A stretch of 8,329 nucleotides of DNA from Kangiella sp. (GTDB lineage Bacteria; Pseudomonadota; Gammaproteobacteria; Enterobacterales; Kangiellaceae). Below the pieces are notes generated by a model, which worked only from the letters and a program-made list of their open reading frames with translations, was not told where the DNA came from and searched no databases. Position numbers and translations under genes: made by a program. The stretch spans positions 229,724 through 238,052 of the forward strand of contig NVVT01000003.1 of assembly GCA_002733465.1 (NCBI GenBank). The letters run 5' to 3'. Positions 1 through 6,647 of the stretch are shown in pieces (position 1 is the stretch's first letter; every line of letters starts with the position of its first letter).

Positions 1-42
1 ATGTTAGCTGAGAATTTTTTGCCTAAGCAAGTAATCCAATGA
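1..42 (+). other. Possible 3' tail of a gene entering from the left
   Basis: Reading frame 1 is open from the first base of the window to a TGA at 40-42, while both other plus-strand frames stop within the first nine bases. This could be the last 13 codons of a gene that starts outside the window, or chance. A 6-bp inverted repeat (CAATGA at 37-42, TCATTG at 54-59) overlaps the stop but has no T-tract, so it is not a convincing terminator. I see nothing else in bases 43-119, which lie just downstream of the minus-strand gene ending at 120. Confidence 0.2.
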
Positions 43-119
43 GAAACACTTAATCATTGTGACCTTATTTGGGTTTAGAGAATAGAATGTTTTTACATTG
101 GTAGTCTTTCAGAACAACT

Positions 120-980
120 CTAATCTATATTTTTACTAACTTGATTTAATTGGCGGATGATTTTTTCTGGATAATCAACCGATAAAATCGCCTTATTCTT
201 ATAGTTGGGTAGCAAAAAGATATTTGAAAAATTAATTTTTTTATCAAACTCGATTACTAAATTTTTCTTTGACCCCAAAGGAGACTGAAAATAATTAAAA
301 CTCTTTATTACCTCACTATAGTGCAACTCCTTGACTGACTTGATTCTCGAAATTGGAATGTTTACTTTACACATCAAACCAAACCGGTATTTGAATGTTG
401 TCTCATCTATTTCTATTGGTATAAATTTACAAGCCTGAACGTGCGCCAAACACCAAATCACAGACCATATTGTCACTAAGGTTACAGCCCAAGCCAGCAC
501 AGGTTCTGAATTAATTTCAATTATCCAATGAATTAGAGGCAATGTTGGTATTTGAAAGACAAATACGACCCAAAACATATCATTTGCATTGCTAGACTTT
601 TCATAACTAAATGATGATTTTTCGTCTGTTTTTGGTTTATTTTCAAATTTCGTAAAAAAAGCAAAGTAAAGCGTTTTAATAAAAGTGCTAAAAAATCGGT
701 CTAATAAGGCAAACCTCAATGATTTGTTAATTGTTTTAGAAATGGCATGATTAACGTTTAAAAGCTCTTGCTTAAATTTAATAAATAACTTTTGGAAATT
801 AGATAATACGAAATAATCGAAAACCATGGATATGACAAGAATCGAGTACACTAAAATTAATTGGAGGAATGAAATCTGGTCAATTATTACCGAGTGAAAA
901 AAGAGACCTACGATAATTCCGCTCGTGAGAACCAACTTCAATATCATTTTTTTAGACGATGTAAAACCTTCGATTTCCAT
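120..980 (-). CDS. Hypothetical four-helix membrane protein with C-terminal PH-like domain
   Basis: A 286-residue protein that I do not recognise as a named family. Hydrophobic segments at about residues 11-33, 36-60, 135-154 and 160-182 suggest two pairs of transmembrane helices. They are separated by a charged, amphipathic stretch (about 61-134) likely to be cytoplasmic. The C-terminal part (about 186-286) is soluble and strand-rich. The run IEIDETTFKYRFGLMCKVNI followed by PISRIKSVKE resembles the start of bacterial PH (bPH) domains, where a strand with a written-in turn leads into I-P-x-x-x-I. The ATG start is supported by AAAGGA about 9 nt upstream on the minus strand. It lies 96 bp downstream of the toxin gene on the same strand, so read-through is possible, but its own ribosome site and the gap suggest an independent unit. 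The gene is noticeably AT-rich. Function unknown; the PH-like call is tentative. Confidence 0.75.
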   Translation of the reverse strand: MEIEGFTSSKKMILKLVLTSGIIVGLFFHSVIIDQISFLQLILVYSILVISMVFDYFVLSNFQKLFIKFKQELLNVNHAISKTINKSLRFALLDRFFSTFIKTLYFAFFTKFENKPKTDEKSSFSYEKSSNANDMFWVVFVFQIPTLPLIHWIIEINSEPVLAWAVTLVTIWSVIWCLAHVQACKFIPIEIDETTFKYRFGLMCKVNIPISRIKSVKELHYSEVIKSFNYFQSPLGSKKNLVIEFDKKINFSNIFLLPNYKNKAILSVDYPEKIIRQLNQVSKNID

Positions 981-1076
981 AAAACTATATCCTTTGTTTT
1001 AATAGCAAAGTGAGTCTCTGTTTTCTAATGTTATCTTATCATTATTTCCACTCATTAGGATTTTGTCTGAGATAAA

Positions 1077-1412
1077 TCAAACCAAAAGAACCACCTCAGA
1101 TAACAATTTCTGAATACTCTGCCGAGAGTCCATAACAGCTAACAAAGTCACCTCTTTTTGGTCTTCATCTATCCTATAAAAAACAATATTTTGTTCGTCA
1201 ACCATAACTTGACGATACTCTGTAATTCCTAAATCGATTAGTCGTTCACTTATTGGTGCTACAAACGGATTCTCTGATAGTTTCTGAATTATTGCCTTTT
1301 TAATCTGTTCTTTTGTATCCGTTGCTAATTGGGCAGAATATTTGGATTTTAAAAAATGAAGCAGTCTATTTAAACAAAGTTTAAATACCGGAGTTGTAAC
1401 GATTTTGTACAT
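1077..1412 (-). CDS. RelE/ParE-superfamily toxin of a type II toxin-antitoxin pair
   Basis: A 111-residue basic protein with the RelE/ParE layout: N-terminal helices (about 8-46), then a sheet with the pattern EYRQVMVDEQNIVFYRIDED (residues 65-84) and a last strand ending LLAVMDSRQ (90-98) before a C-terminal helix. The E-Y-R and the strand ending in D-S-R-Q match positions conserved in ParE-like members. Members of this superfamily act either as ribosome-dependent mRNA endonucleases (RelE) or as gyrase poisons (ParE); the sequence does not decide which. The ATG at 1410-1412 is preceded by CTGGAG with GGAG 6 nt upstream. It follows the antitoxin gene by 36 nt, the usual antitoxin-first order, so the two are almost certainly cotranscribed and the toxin held inactive by its partner. 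It is intact, with no frameshift seen. Confidence 0.85.
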   Translation of the reverse strand: MYKIVTTPVFKLCLNRLLHFLKSKYSAQLATDTKEQIKKAIIQKLSENPFVAPISERLIDLGITEYRQVMVDEQNIVFYRIDEDQKEVTLLAVMDSRQSIQKLLSEVVLLV

Positions 1413-1417
1413 ACTAG

Positions 1418-1428
1418 GCTCCAGGAGC
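1418..1428. repeat. Short perfect dyad covering the toxin ribosome binding site
   Basis: GCTCC-A-GGAGC is a perfect 5+1+5 inverted repeat in the 36-nt gap between antitoxin and toxin. On the minus strand its right half supplies the GGAG of the toxin ribosome binding site. The one-base centre is too small for a normal RNA hairpin loop, though a shorter stem could form. It may be a coincidence of a strong Shine-Dalgarno sequence. Confidence 0.35.
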
Positions 1429-1448
1429 TTGTCCGAGAATAGAAGCCC

Positions 1449-1670
1449 TTAGTCCGCAAACGCTTGGTCTAGCGTTAATGTATTAAATTTTGCAGATTTT
1501 TCGGAAATTAACAACAATTTTAACAATGCTAAGGATTCTTGCTGATATTCAAAATCTTCTACATTTTGCAATACAAATCGGGCTTTGCCTTTTTGAGTAA
1601 TTAAAAGTGGATCATTTATTTCTAAATGATTCGCATGCTCTTTAACATAGCTTAGCGTTTCTGTTCGCAT
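1449..1670 (-). CDS. Phd/YefM-like antitoxin
   Basis: A 73-residue protein matching the Phd/YefM antitoxin pattern. An N-terminal DNA-binding half contains the strand-turn-strand PLLITQKGKARFVLQ (residues 21-35), corresponding to the family's P-x-x-I-T-x-x-G-x-x-x-x-V-L signature. A C-terminal region rich in Leu, Glu and Lys (about 45-73) would wrap the toxin. The frame stays open to a GTG at 1677-1679, but I choose the ATG at 1668-1670: GGAGAG on the minus strand lies 8 nt before this ATG and almost abuts the GTG, and family members normally begin M-R/x-T-E-T. It is the first gene of the pair with the toxin at 1077-1412. Such antitoxins usually repress their own promoter, alone or with the toxin. 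Confidence 0.82.
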   Translation of the reverse strand: MRTETLSYVKEHANHLEINDPLLITQKGKARFVLQNVEDFEYQQESLALLKLLLISEKSAKFNTLTLDQAFAD

Positions 1671-1704
1671 AAAACACACTCTCCATCAGACTGTTTAAAG
1701 ACCG

Positions 1705-1722
1705 ATAATAGACCTATATTAT
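1705..1722. promoter_or_regulatory. Candidate operator for toxin-antitoxin autoregulation
   Basis: About 35 nt upstream of the antitoxin start is ATAATA (1705-1710) with its inverted copy TATTAT (1717-1722), enclosing the smaller dyad ATAG-ac-CTAT (1708-1717). On the minus strand the sequence CATAAT (1718-1723) could serve as a -10 element. Position and symmetry fit an autoregulatory site, but in DNA this AT-rich such dyads are common. No good -35 box was found. Confidence 0.25.
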
Positions 1723-1877
1723 GATGATCACAATAAAAAACTACCTTACCGAAAAATAAAATCTCATTCATTTACTCTTCGTACCCTTAGCCCTAATCAA
1801 TAGATAAATTAACCTTTTAGATTTCTTCCACTATAAAAATGAAATTATAAGTAAAACATCAAATAGAAAGCTATATT

Positions 1878-1883
1878 TATAAT
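1878..1883 (+). promoter_or_regulatory. Consensus -10 box for the kinase gene
   Basis: A perfect TATAAT lies 25 nt upstream of the GTG start at 1909. A transcript would begin near 1890, giving a leader of only about 20 nt. No TTGACA-like box is found at the expected spacing (around 1854-1860 the sequence is AACATC-like), so the promoter would be weak or activator-dependent. The rest of the 238-bp intergenic region (1671-1908) is AT-rich with no further clear signal. Confidence 0.45.
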
Positions 1884-1908
1884 ATAGACCACAATAATCA
1901 AAAACAAA

Positions 1909-3672
1909 GTGCAAAAACACCCAACATTAAATGGCTACAAAATAAACCATGAAATTGGCGCAGGCGGTATGGCACGCGTCTTTGATGCTACCCAAATCTC
2001 CCTTAATCGACCTGTGGCTATTAAATTTCTCAGTGCCGAACTTTATGCCCATTCAGAAGCACGAGAGCTATTTGAGAAAGAATCTCTCATCATCGCTCAA
2101 CTTAACCACCCTAATATCGTCCATGTTATCGATAAAGGCGTCTCTGACGAATCAATTCCCTATTTTGTCATGGAAAAAATTGAAGGGATTGACTTAGATG
2201 AGTTAATTGAGGGCGCCCAAGTCCCTTTTGGAAAAAAAATGGATATCGCAATTCAGTCCTGCAAAGGTTTAGATTATGCCCATAAAATTGGGATTATTCA
2301 TAGAGACATCAAACCAGCGAATATTATCATTAGCCAACATGGCGTCGCTAAGGTTCTTGATTTTGGAATTGCTTTATCTGAAGAAAATGATGACTCTAAA
2401 ACGAAAAAGGCTTCAGAAAAAAACACACCTACGTCTATTGTTGGCTCTCAAGGATTCATAGCCCCAGAACAACTTAATGATTATGCAAAAGCCACGGTTG
2501 TTAGCGATATTTATTCGTTTGGCGTTCTTTTACAACGTTTGTTTTGCACCCTTCCAGGTTCATCTAGCTCTCAAAAAACTAAAACTGAATCACTTTCAAG
2601 CCAATTTAATAAGCTACCTAAAGAATTACAAACAATCATCAGTCAATGTGTCAATCCTGATCCAGATAAAAGGTACCAATCTTTAACCGATGTCCGAAAT
2701 AAACTACTTGAGATTTCGCAAGGTAGTCACATTACTAAAAGTAAATTGGAGCAAGCTAGTGAGGATACAAAAGATTTAAGTGATCAATTTAAATTGCTAG
2801 ATATCTTATCTAATAAAAAATTTAAACGTGTTTATTTATTCCAGAAAAAAAGCAACTCGCAATTACTTATAATCAAAAAAAGAAGAACTCAAGATATTAA
2901 CCTGCAAGTAACAAAACTGGTTAGTAGTTTAAAGCATCCGAACATCGCTAGAATTTATGCGACAGCAAAAAGTGGAGAGCATAATATTGTGGTAAGTGAA
3001 TACCTTTCAGGAGGTTCGTTATCTAGCCGTCTAATTTCACCAATGCCTTTAGAACTGGTATTAAATTTGAGCACACAAATTTGCTCTGCGTTAACATTTG
3101 CTCATAATAATAAATTTTTACACACTAGGCTAACGCCAAACAATTTGATCTTTGCTAATGATAAAACGATTAAACTGACTGATTTTTCTTTAAATAATGA
3201 AAGCCTATCAAAAAGCAGTGAAATTAGTGACTACCTACCACCAGGTAAACAGGCTATATCAGAAAGGTATGATTTGTACTCCCTCGGAGCAATTATGCAT
3301 CACATGCTTTATGCTGCGCCAATTAATTCAAAGAAATTAGAACGAAAAGAAAAAACACCTTTTCGCTTAGAAAGATTAATCGATAATTTAATTGCTATCG
3401 ATCCGGTAAACCGTCCTGAAAATTCTCAAGAAGTATTAAATACATTGAAGAAAATTAATCGAATAGATAAAAAACAAAAAAAGACTAGTGGTTTTAACTC
3501 AGAGGAAATAGATTCTGAAGACGAAAAAATTACAACGGAGAAAAAGAAAGGTGAAAACAAAAAACAAAGTATACAAAACCCAGGCGAATCAAATCAACAA
3601 AAGTGGCTTATTACAGCTTTAGCCCTATCGATTACTATCATCGTAATACTAACTATTAAAATTATTTTTTAA
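1909..3672 (+). CDS. Tail-anchored Ser/Thr protein kinase with a second, degenerate kinase domain
   Basis: A 587-residue Hanks-type protein kinase. Domain 1 (about 10-270) has every catalytic element: glycine loop GAGGMARV (17-24), VAIK lysine K39, helix-C glutamate E58, HRDIKPAN (131-138; D133, N138), DFG (151-153), APE (185-187), D200 and R255. Its activation segment (154-184) is rich in Ser/Thr. Domain 2 (about 293-516) has the same fold outline but no glycine loop, HTRLTPNN in place of HRDxKPxN (405-412), DFS for DFG (425-427) and PPG for APE, so it is predicted to be a pseudokinase. A charged linker (about 517-564) leads to one hydrophobic helix (566-586) at the extreme C-terminus: a tail anchor with no periplasmic sensor domain. 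The start is GTG: an in-frame stop lies at 1885-1887, and the next Met (residue 21) falls inside the glycine loop. No clear Shine-Dalgarno is present. The gene faces the FHA gene tail to tail, suggesting a shared signalling role. The substrate is unknown. Confidence 0.9.
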   Translation: MQKHPTLNGYKINHEIGAGGMARVFDATQISLNRPVAIKFLSAELYAHSEARELFEKESLIIAQLNHPNIVHVIDKGVSDESIPYFVMEKIEGIDLDELIEGAQVPFGKKMDIAIQSCKGLDYAHKIGIIHRDIKPANIIISQHGVAKVLDFGIALSEENDDSKTKKASEKNTPTSIVGSQGFIAPEQLNDYAKATVVSDIYSFGVLLQRLFCTLPGSSSSQKTKTESLSSQFNKLPKELQTIISQCVNPDPDKRYQSLTDVRNKLLEISQGSHITKSKLEQASEDTKDLSDQFKLLDILSNKKFKRVYLFQKKSNSQLLIIKKRRTQDINLQVTKLVSSLKHPNIARIYATAKSGEHNIVVSEYLSGGSLSSRLISPMPLELVLNLSTQICSALTFAHNNKFLHTRLTPNNLIFANDKTIKLTDFSLNNESLSKSSEISDYLPPGKQAISERYDLYSLGAIMHHMLYAAPINSKKLERKEKTPFRLERLIDNLIAIDPVNRPENSQEVLNTLKKINRIDKKQKKTSGFNSEEIDSEDEKITTEKKKGENKKQSIQNPGESNQQKWLITALALSITIIVILTIKIIF

Positions 3673-4811
3673 TATGCTAACCAGCTAATAACTGCAACCA
3701 AAGTGACAATTGCGATTGCAGGTATAATCAATTTACTATTATTTTTTTTAGGTTTAACGTAATCTTTAGCTTGTACGCCTGAAGATTGAAACTTGAATTT
3801 AATGCCTCCGACAGTAACCTCATCTTCATCAGATAATACCGCTCTAATCTGCATTCTACCGTTTATCAACAAACCATCTGATGCACCATTATTGACAATT
3901 TCCCACCCTGTATCAGTTTGATTAAGATAGATATGCCTAGCTGAAACACTTTGCTCGCTGGTCGATAAATGATGCCCTAATAACTTACTTAAATGATTTT
4001 TTGCATTGATTATCTCGTGAACTTTTCCTTTGGAATTTTCATTAATATCATGCAAGTAAACCGTTTGAGAAGCCAAACGAATTTTAGGGTGTGTACTAGT
4101 AATTGACTTTTTAATTTTTTCAGTAATTTCTTTTTTATCTCTAACAATCGTTTTTGGTTTAGATTCTTTTTTTGTTTCGGGTCCTATAATCGAAAAAGAA
4201 AATTCATCTAATCTTAATTCATCTTTGTTTCGAAGTTCACTTTTCTTAACTCTTTCATCATTTACAAAAGTGCCATTTGAAGAATTAAGATCCTCAATAA
4301 ATAATGTTCCTTTATTGACGCTTAACTTTATATGAATTCTTGAAATATAATCTAACGGTACAACGATATTAGCTTCATCATCACGGCCGATAGTATCGCC
4401 ATCGTTAATCTGATAAAAACGTCCGAGTAAAGGTTTAGTATTAGCTTTTAACATCCACTCCGAAATCGCCGAGCGGATGACGGTTTTACTAGATTCCGCA
4501 ATTTGAGGTTGTGGACTTCGTTCCTTTAATGGGTCGATAAGTTCTAGTTCATCGGTACCAATCCGAATAACATCCCAAGCATCGATTACTTGACTCTTTA
4601 CAACGGGTAAATCATTAACATATACAGTAGGAATACTACTGATCATTACTAAGGTTATTTGAGAGTGTTCAATAATTAAATCGGCCTCTATACCTTTCGC
4701 ATTTATATCTTCAATCAATATATCACAAGGCATTTGGCTAGATATTTTAAGCGTCGACTCAACCAACCACATGGCCGGTTTACGTCTATCTTTGAATTGA
4801 ATTTTTAACAT
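3669..4811 (-). CDS. Tail-anchored protein with three FHA-like domains
   Basis: A 380-residue protein. The middle domain (about 127-210) is a canonical forkhead-associated domain: IGRDDEAN (141-148; G142, R143), SRIH (157-160) and LNSSNGTFVN (175-184), the residues that hold phosphothreonine peptides. The N-terminal domain (about 3-93) shows only the FHA-like strand pattern ending VYVNDLPV...DVIRIGT and lacks the Gly-Arg and Ser-x-x-His motifs. The third (about 258-343) keeps SARH (290-293) and an NNG (307-309) but has Gly-His (279-280) in place of Gly-Arg. Residues 360-379 form a single hydrophobic helix ending at the last residue, so the FHA domains should face the cytoplasm from the inner membrane. 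The start ATG (4809-4811) has only a weak GGAAA 12 nt upstream. It converges on the kinase gene, overlapping it by 4 bp. The likely role is to read phosphothreonines made by that kinase or on it; this is inferred from family and neighbourhood. Confidence 0.88.
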   Translation of the reverse strand: MLKIQFKDRRKPAMWLVESTLKISSQMPCDILIEDINAKGIEADLIIEHSQITLVMISSIPTVYVNDLPVVKSQVIDAWDVIRIGTDELELIDPLKERSPQPQIAESSKTVIRSAISEWMLKANTKPLLGRFYQINDGDTIGRDDEANIVVPLDYISRIHIKLSVNKGTLFIEDLNSSNGTFVNDERVKKSELRNKDELRLDEFSFSIIGPETKKESKPKTIVRDKKEITEKIKKSITSTHPKIRLASQTVYLHDINENSKGKVHEIINAKNHLSKLLGHHLSTSEQSVSARHIYLNQTDTGWEIVNNGASDGLLINGRMQIRAVLSDEDEVTVGGIKFKFQSSGVQAKDYVKPKKNNSKLIIPAIAIVTLVAVISWLAY

Positions 4812-4859
4812 TAACTAACACATTTCCATTTTCTTAAATACTAAAAAATTGTTTTGCCC

Positions 4860-4865
4860 ATTATA
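4860..4865 (-). promoter_or_regulatory. Candidate -10 box for the FHA gene
   Basis: On the minus strand the sequence reads TATAAT, a perfect -10 hexamer, 48 nt before the FHA start, inside the 90-bp gap after the DUF819 gene. A TTGATA lies upstream (4887-4892) but at 21-bp spacing, too far for a standard sigma-70 pair. This suggests the FHA gene can be transcribed on its own, although no terminator separates it from the DUF819 gene, so read-through is also possible. Confidence 0.35.
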
Positions 4866-4901
4866 CAAGCGACAAAATTATTTTATTATCAATAATTAGG
4901 T

Positions 4902-6251
4902 TCAACCACCAGCAGCTATCATAAGAATTTTACCACAGAGTAACGCAGCATAGGTACCAATCGCATACCCAAGAACAGCCAAAAGAACACCTACAGGTGC
5001 GAGTGAAGGATGGAACGCGGCGGCAACAATAGGAGCAGACGCTGCACCGCCAACATTTGCTTGACTACCAACCGCCATATAAAAAACCGGTGCCTTGATT
5101 ATTTTAGCTACTGTTAGCATCAAAATAGCATGAACAATCATCCAAATAGCGCCGACCGCAAACAGCCAAGGTTTTTCTGTGATTGCACTAATATCCATAT
5201 GCAAACCAATTGCCGCGACCAGTAAATAAATAAATACTGAACCCATTTTTGACGCACCGACAGCTTCATATTTTCTCAGTTTAGTTGTCGAGAAGTAAAT
5301 ACCCAACGTGGTTACAGTAACAATTAACCAAAAGAATTTACTCGTCACGGGCGATCCTTTCAAGGTTGGCCAACCCTCTAATAACCAAGGTACTAAGCTA
5401 TCAGCAACAATATGACCTACAGCCGTAGCACCAAACGCAATCGCTACAATAATCAACAGATCCGTCACATCTGGATTTTTCGCATTTTCTTTATTAAATT
5501 TATCAACAGTTACAATTAAGTCTTCAATAGCGCTGGTATCCGCCCCTGATCTTGCATCAATTTGTTTTGATTTGGCAGCCATCACCAGTAATACAGCCAT
5601 CCAAATATTTGCAATAATCACATCAACAGCAATCATGCTAGAAAAAAGGTCTCCAGAGACTTCGTAGACTTCCTTCATTGCGGCTTGATTGGCTCCTCCA
5701 CCAATCCAACTTCCAGCAATCGTTGTCATTCCTCGCCAAATATCCCCCGTAACAACATCTGGATTGATTACTGACATGATGAGCAATGCTATAGGACCAC
5801 CAATCACAATTCCAAAAGTGCCCGTTAAAAACAAAATAATGGCTTTAGGTCCTAATGCTTTAATCTTTTTGAAATCGATGCTCAAGGTCAATAGAACTAG
5901 GCTTGCAGGCAACAAAAATCGTGAAGCTACATAATAAATATTAGCTCCACTAGCAGCTATCTTTGTCTCACTTGGATCAGTAGCCGCCTGGCATTGGGCA
6001 AGAACAGAACTCCCAGCATCTACCGTACCACTTAATATTTCAGAACAAGAATAATCGTAGGGGACTATATGAAAAGTATGTAGTAGCGATGGCAAAAAAT
6101 AGCATAGTAATAAAGCTGGAATAAATTTGTAAAAATTCTTTAAATAAACATTCTCACTTTTGTTAGTATAAAAAATGAAGCCTAAAATAACGGCAAGAAT
6201 TCCAAAAACGGTGGCGTTATTAGTGACAAGATAAGTAATTGGTTCTGACAT
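4902..6251 (-). CDS. DUF819 family multi-pass membrane protein
   Basis: A 449-residue polytopic membrane protein of the DUF819 (YjcL-like) family, which belongs to a broad set of two-repeat secondary transporters. About 11-12 hydrophobic segments are visible (for example 13-28, 39-56, 108-125, 135-160, 203-226, 262-285, 303-319, 335-350, 361-384, 416-440). Two related glycine-rich signatures, GSWIGGGANQAAM (180-192) in the first half and SQANVGGAASAPIVA (396-410) in the second, fit an inverted-repeat transporter with paired broken helices. A loop at about 60-104 carries two cysteines (C69, C87). Substrate is unknown for the family as far as I can say. I choose the ATG at 6249-6251, which has GAGG 6 nt upstream; the open frame extends four codons further to a TTG without such support. 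The gene is complete. It lies downstream of a CysB-like regulator on the same strand but is separated from it by a MITE-like element. Confidence 0.85.
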   Translation of the reverse strand: MSEPITYLVTNNATVFGILAVILGFIFYTNKSENVYLKNFYKFIPALLLCYFLPSLLHTFHIVPYDYSCSEILSGTVDAGSSVLAQCQAATDPSETKIAASGANIYYVASRFLLPASLVLLTLSIDFKKIKALGPKAIILFLTGTFGIVIGGPIALLIMSVINPDVVTGDIWRGMTTIAGSWIGGGANQAAMKEVYEVSGDLFSSMIAVDVIIANIWMAVLLVMAAKSKQIDARSGADTSAIEDLIVTVDKFNKENAKNPDVTDLLIIVAIAFGATAVGHIVADSLVPWLLEGWPTLKGSPVTSKFFWLIVTVTTLGIYFSTTKLRKYEAVGASKMGSVFIYLLVAAIGLHMDISAITEKPWLFAVGAIWMIVHAILMLTVAKIIKAPVFYMAVGSQANVGGAASAPIVAAAFHPSLAPVGVLLAVLGYAIGTYAALLCGKILMIAAGG

Positions 6252-6306
6252 CTTCTTCCTCAAGCAATTGATTTACGGACAATAAATCATAATTAGAGGT
6301 TAAAGA

Positions 6307-6317
6307 TACCAGTGGTA
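6307..6317. promoter_or_regulatory. Small dyad upstream of the DUF819 gene
   Basis: TACCA-G-TGGTA is a perfect 5+1+5 dyad 56 bp upstream of the DUF819 ATG. On the minus strand, TATGAT at 6286-6291 is a possible -10 box just downstream, which would place the dyad near -30 to -40 where a regulator could bind. No convincing -35 element was found. This is a weak suggestion. Confidence 0.2.
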
Positions 6318-6371
6318 GCGGTAAAAATAAAGTAACTTTTATTAAATGAGAGCGTGCAAGGAATATCAATA

Positions 6372-6400
6372 CCCATCCCACCTCAAGATACAGGTTTCAG
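6372..6400. repeat. Left terminal inverted repeat of the MITE-like element
   Basis: The 29-bp left end pairs with 6648-6676 in inverted orientation, differing at 4 positions (12, 19, 21 and 23 of the repeat). The outer 11 bases CCCATCCCACC and the inner TTTCAG are perfect matches. Confidence 0.75.
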
Positions 6401-6647
6401 CAAGGCTAGAAACATCCATATTTGAGGCAAGTAATTTTGGGGCTAGTCATATCTAGCTGAAAATTGCTTAAAGCTTCCGCGTCCTGCTCACGCCCCTTAC
6501 CTACGTCCTGTAGGCAACGAAAAAGATGGTTGTTTATAGCCTTGCCCTACGGGTGCTCAGCTAGGAAACTTGCACTGCATTACAACTATTGGAAAGGACT
6601 AGCCATTTCCTTCGAGTTGCGCTTTGTTCAAATCCCCTAGCTGAACA

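Noticed and set aside
1025..1058. CTAATG/CATTAG inverted repeat as terminator of the toxin-antitoxin operon
   Set aside because: Six base pairs with a 22-nt loop and no following U-run on the minus strand.
1949..2686. Several short open frames inside the kinase gene in another frame
   Set aside because: They lie wholly within the kinase coding sequence, whose frame shows all catalytic motifs; the alternatives show none.
1909..4811. Type VI secretion regulatory pair (PpkA/Fha)
   Set aside because: Kinase and FHA partners recall that system, but no secretion structural gene is present in the window and the kinase has no periplasmic sensor domain.
5689..5934. Open frame antisense to the DUF819 gene
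   Set aside because: Mirror of a well-supported membrane protein gene; no ribosome site and no recognisable protein features.
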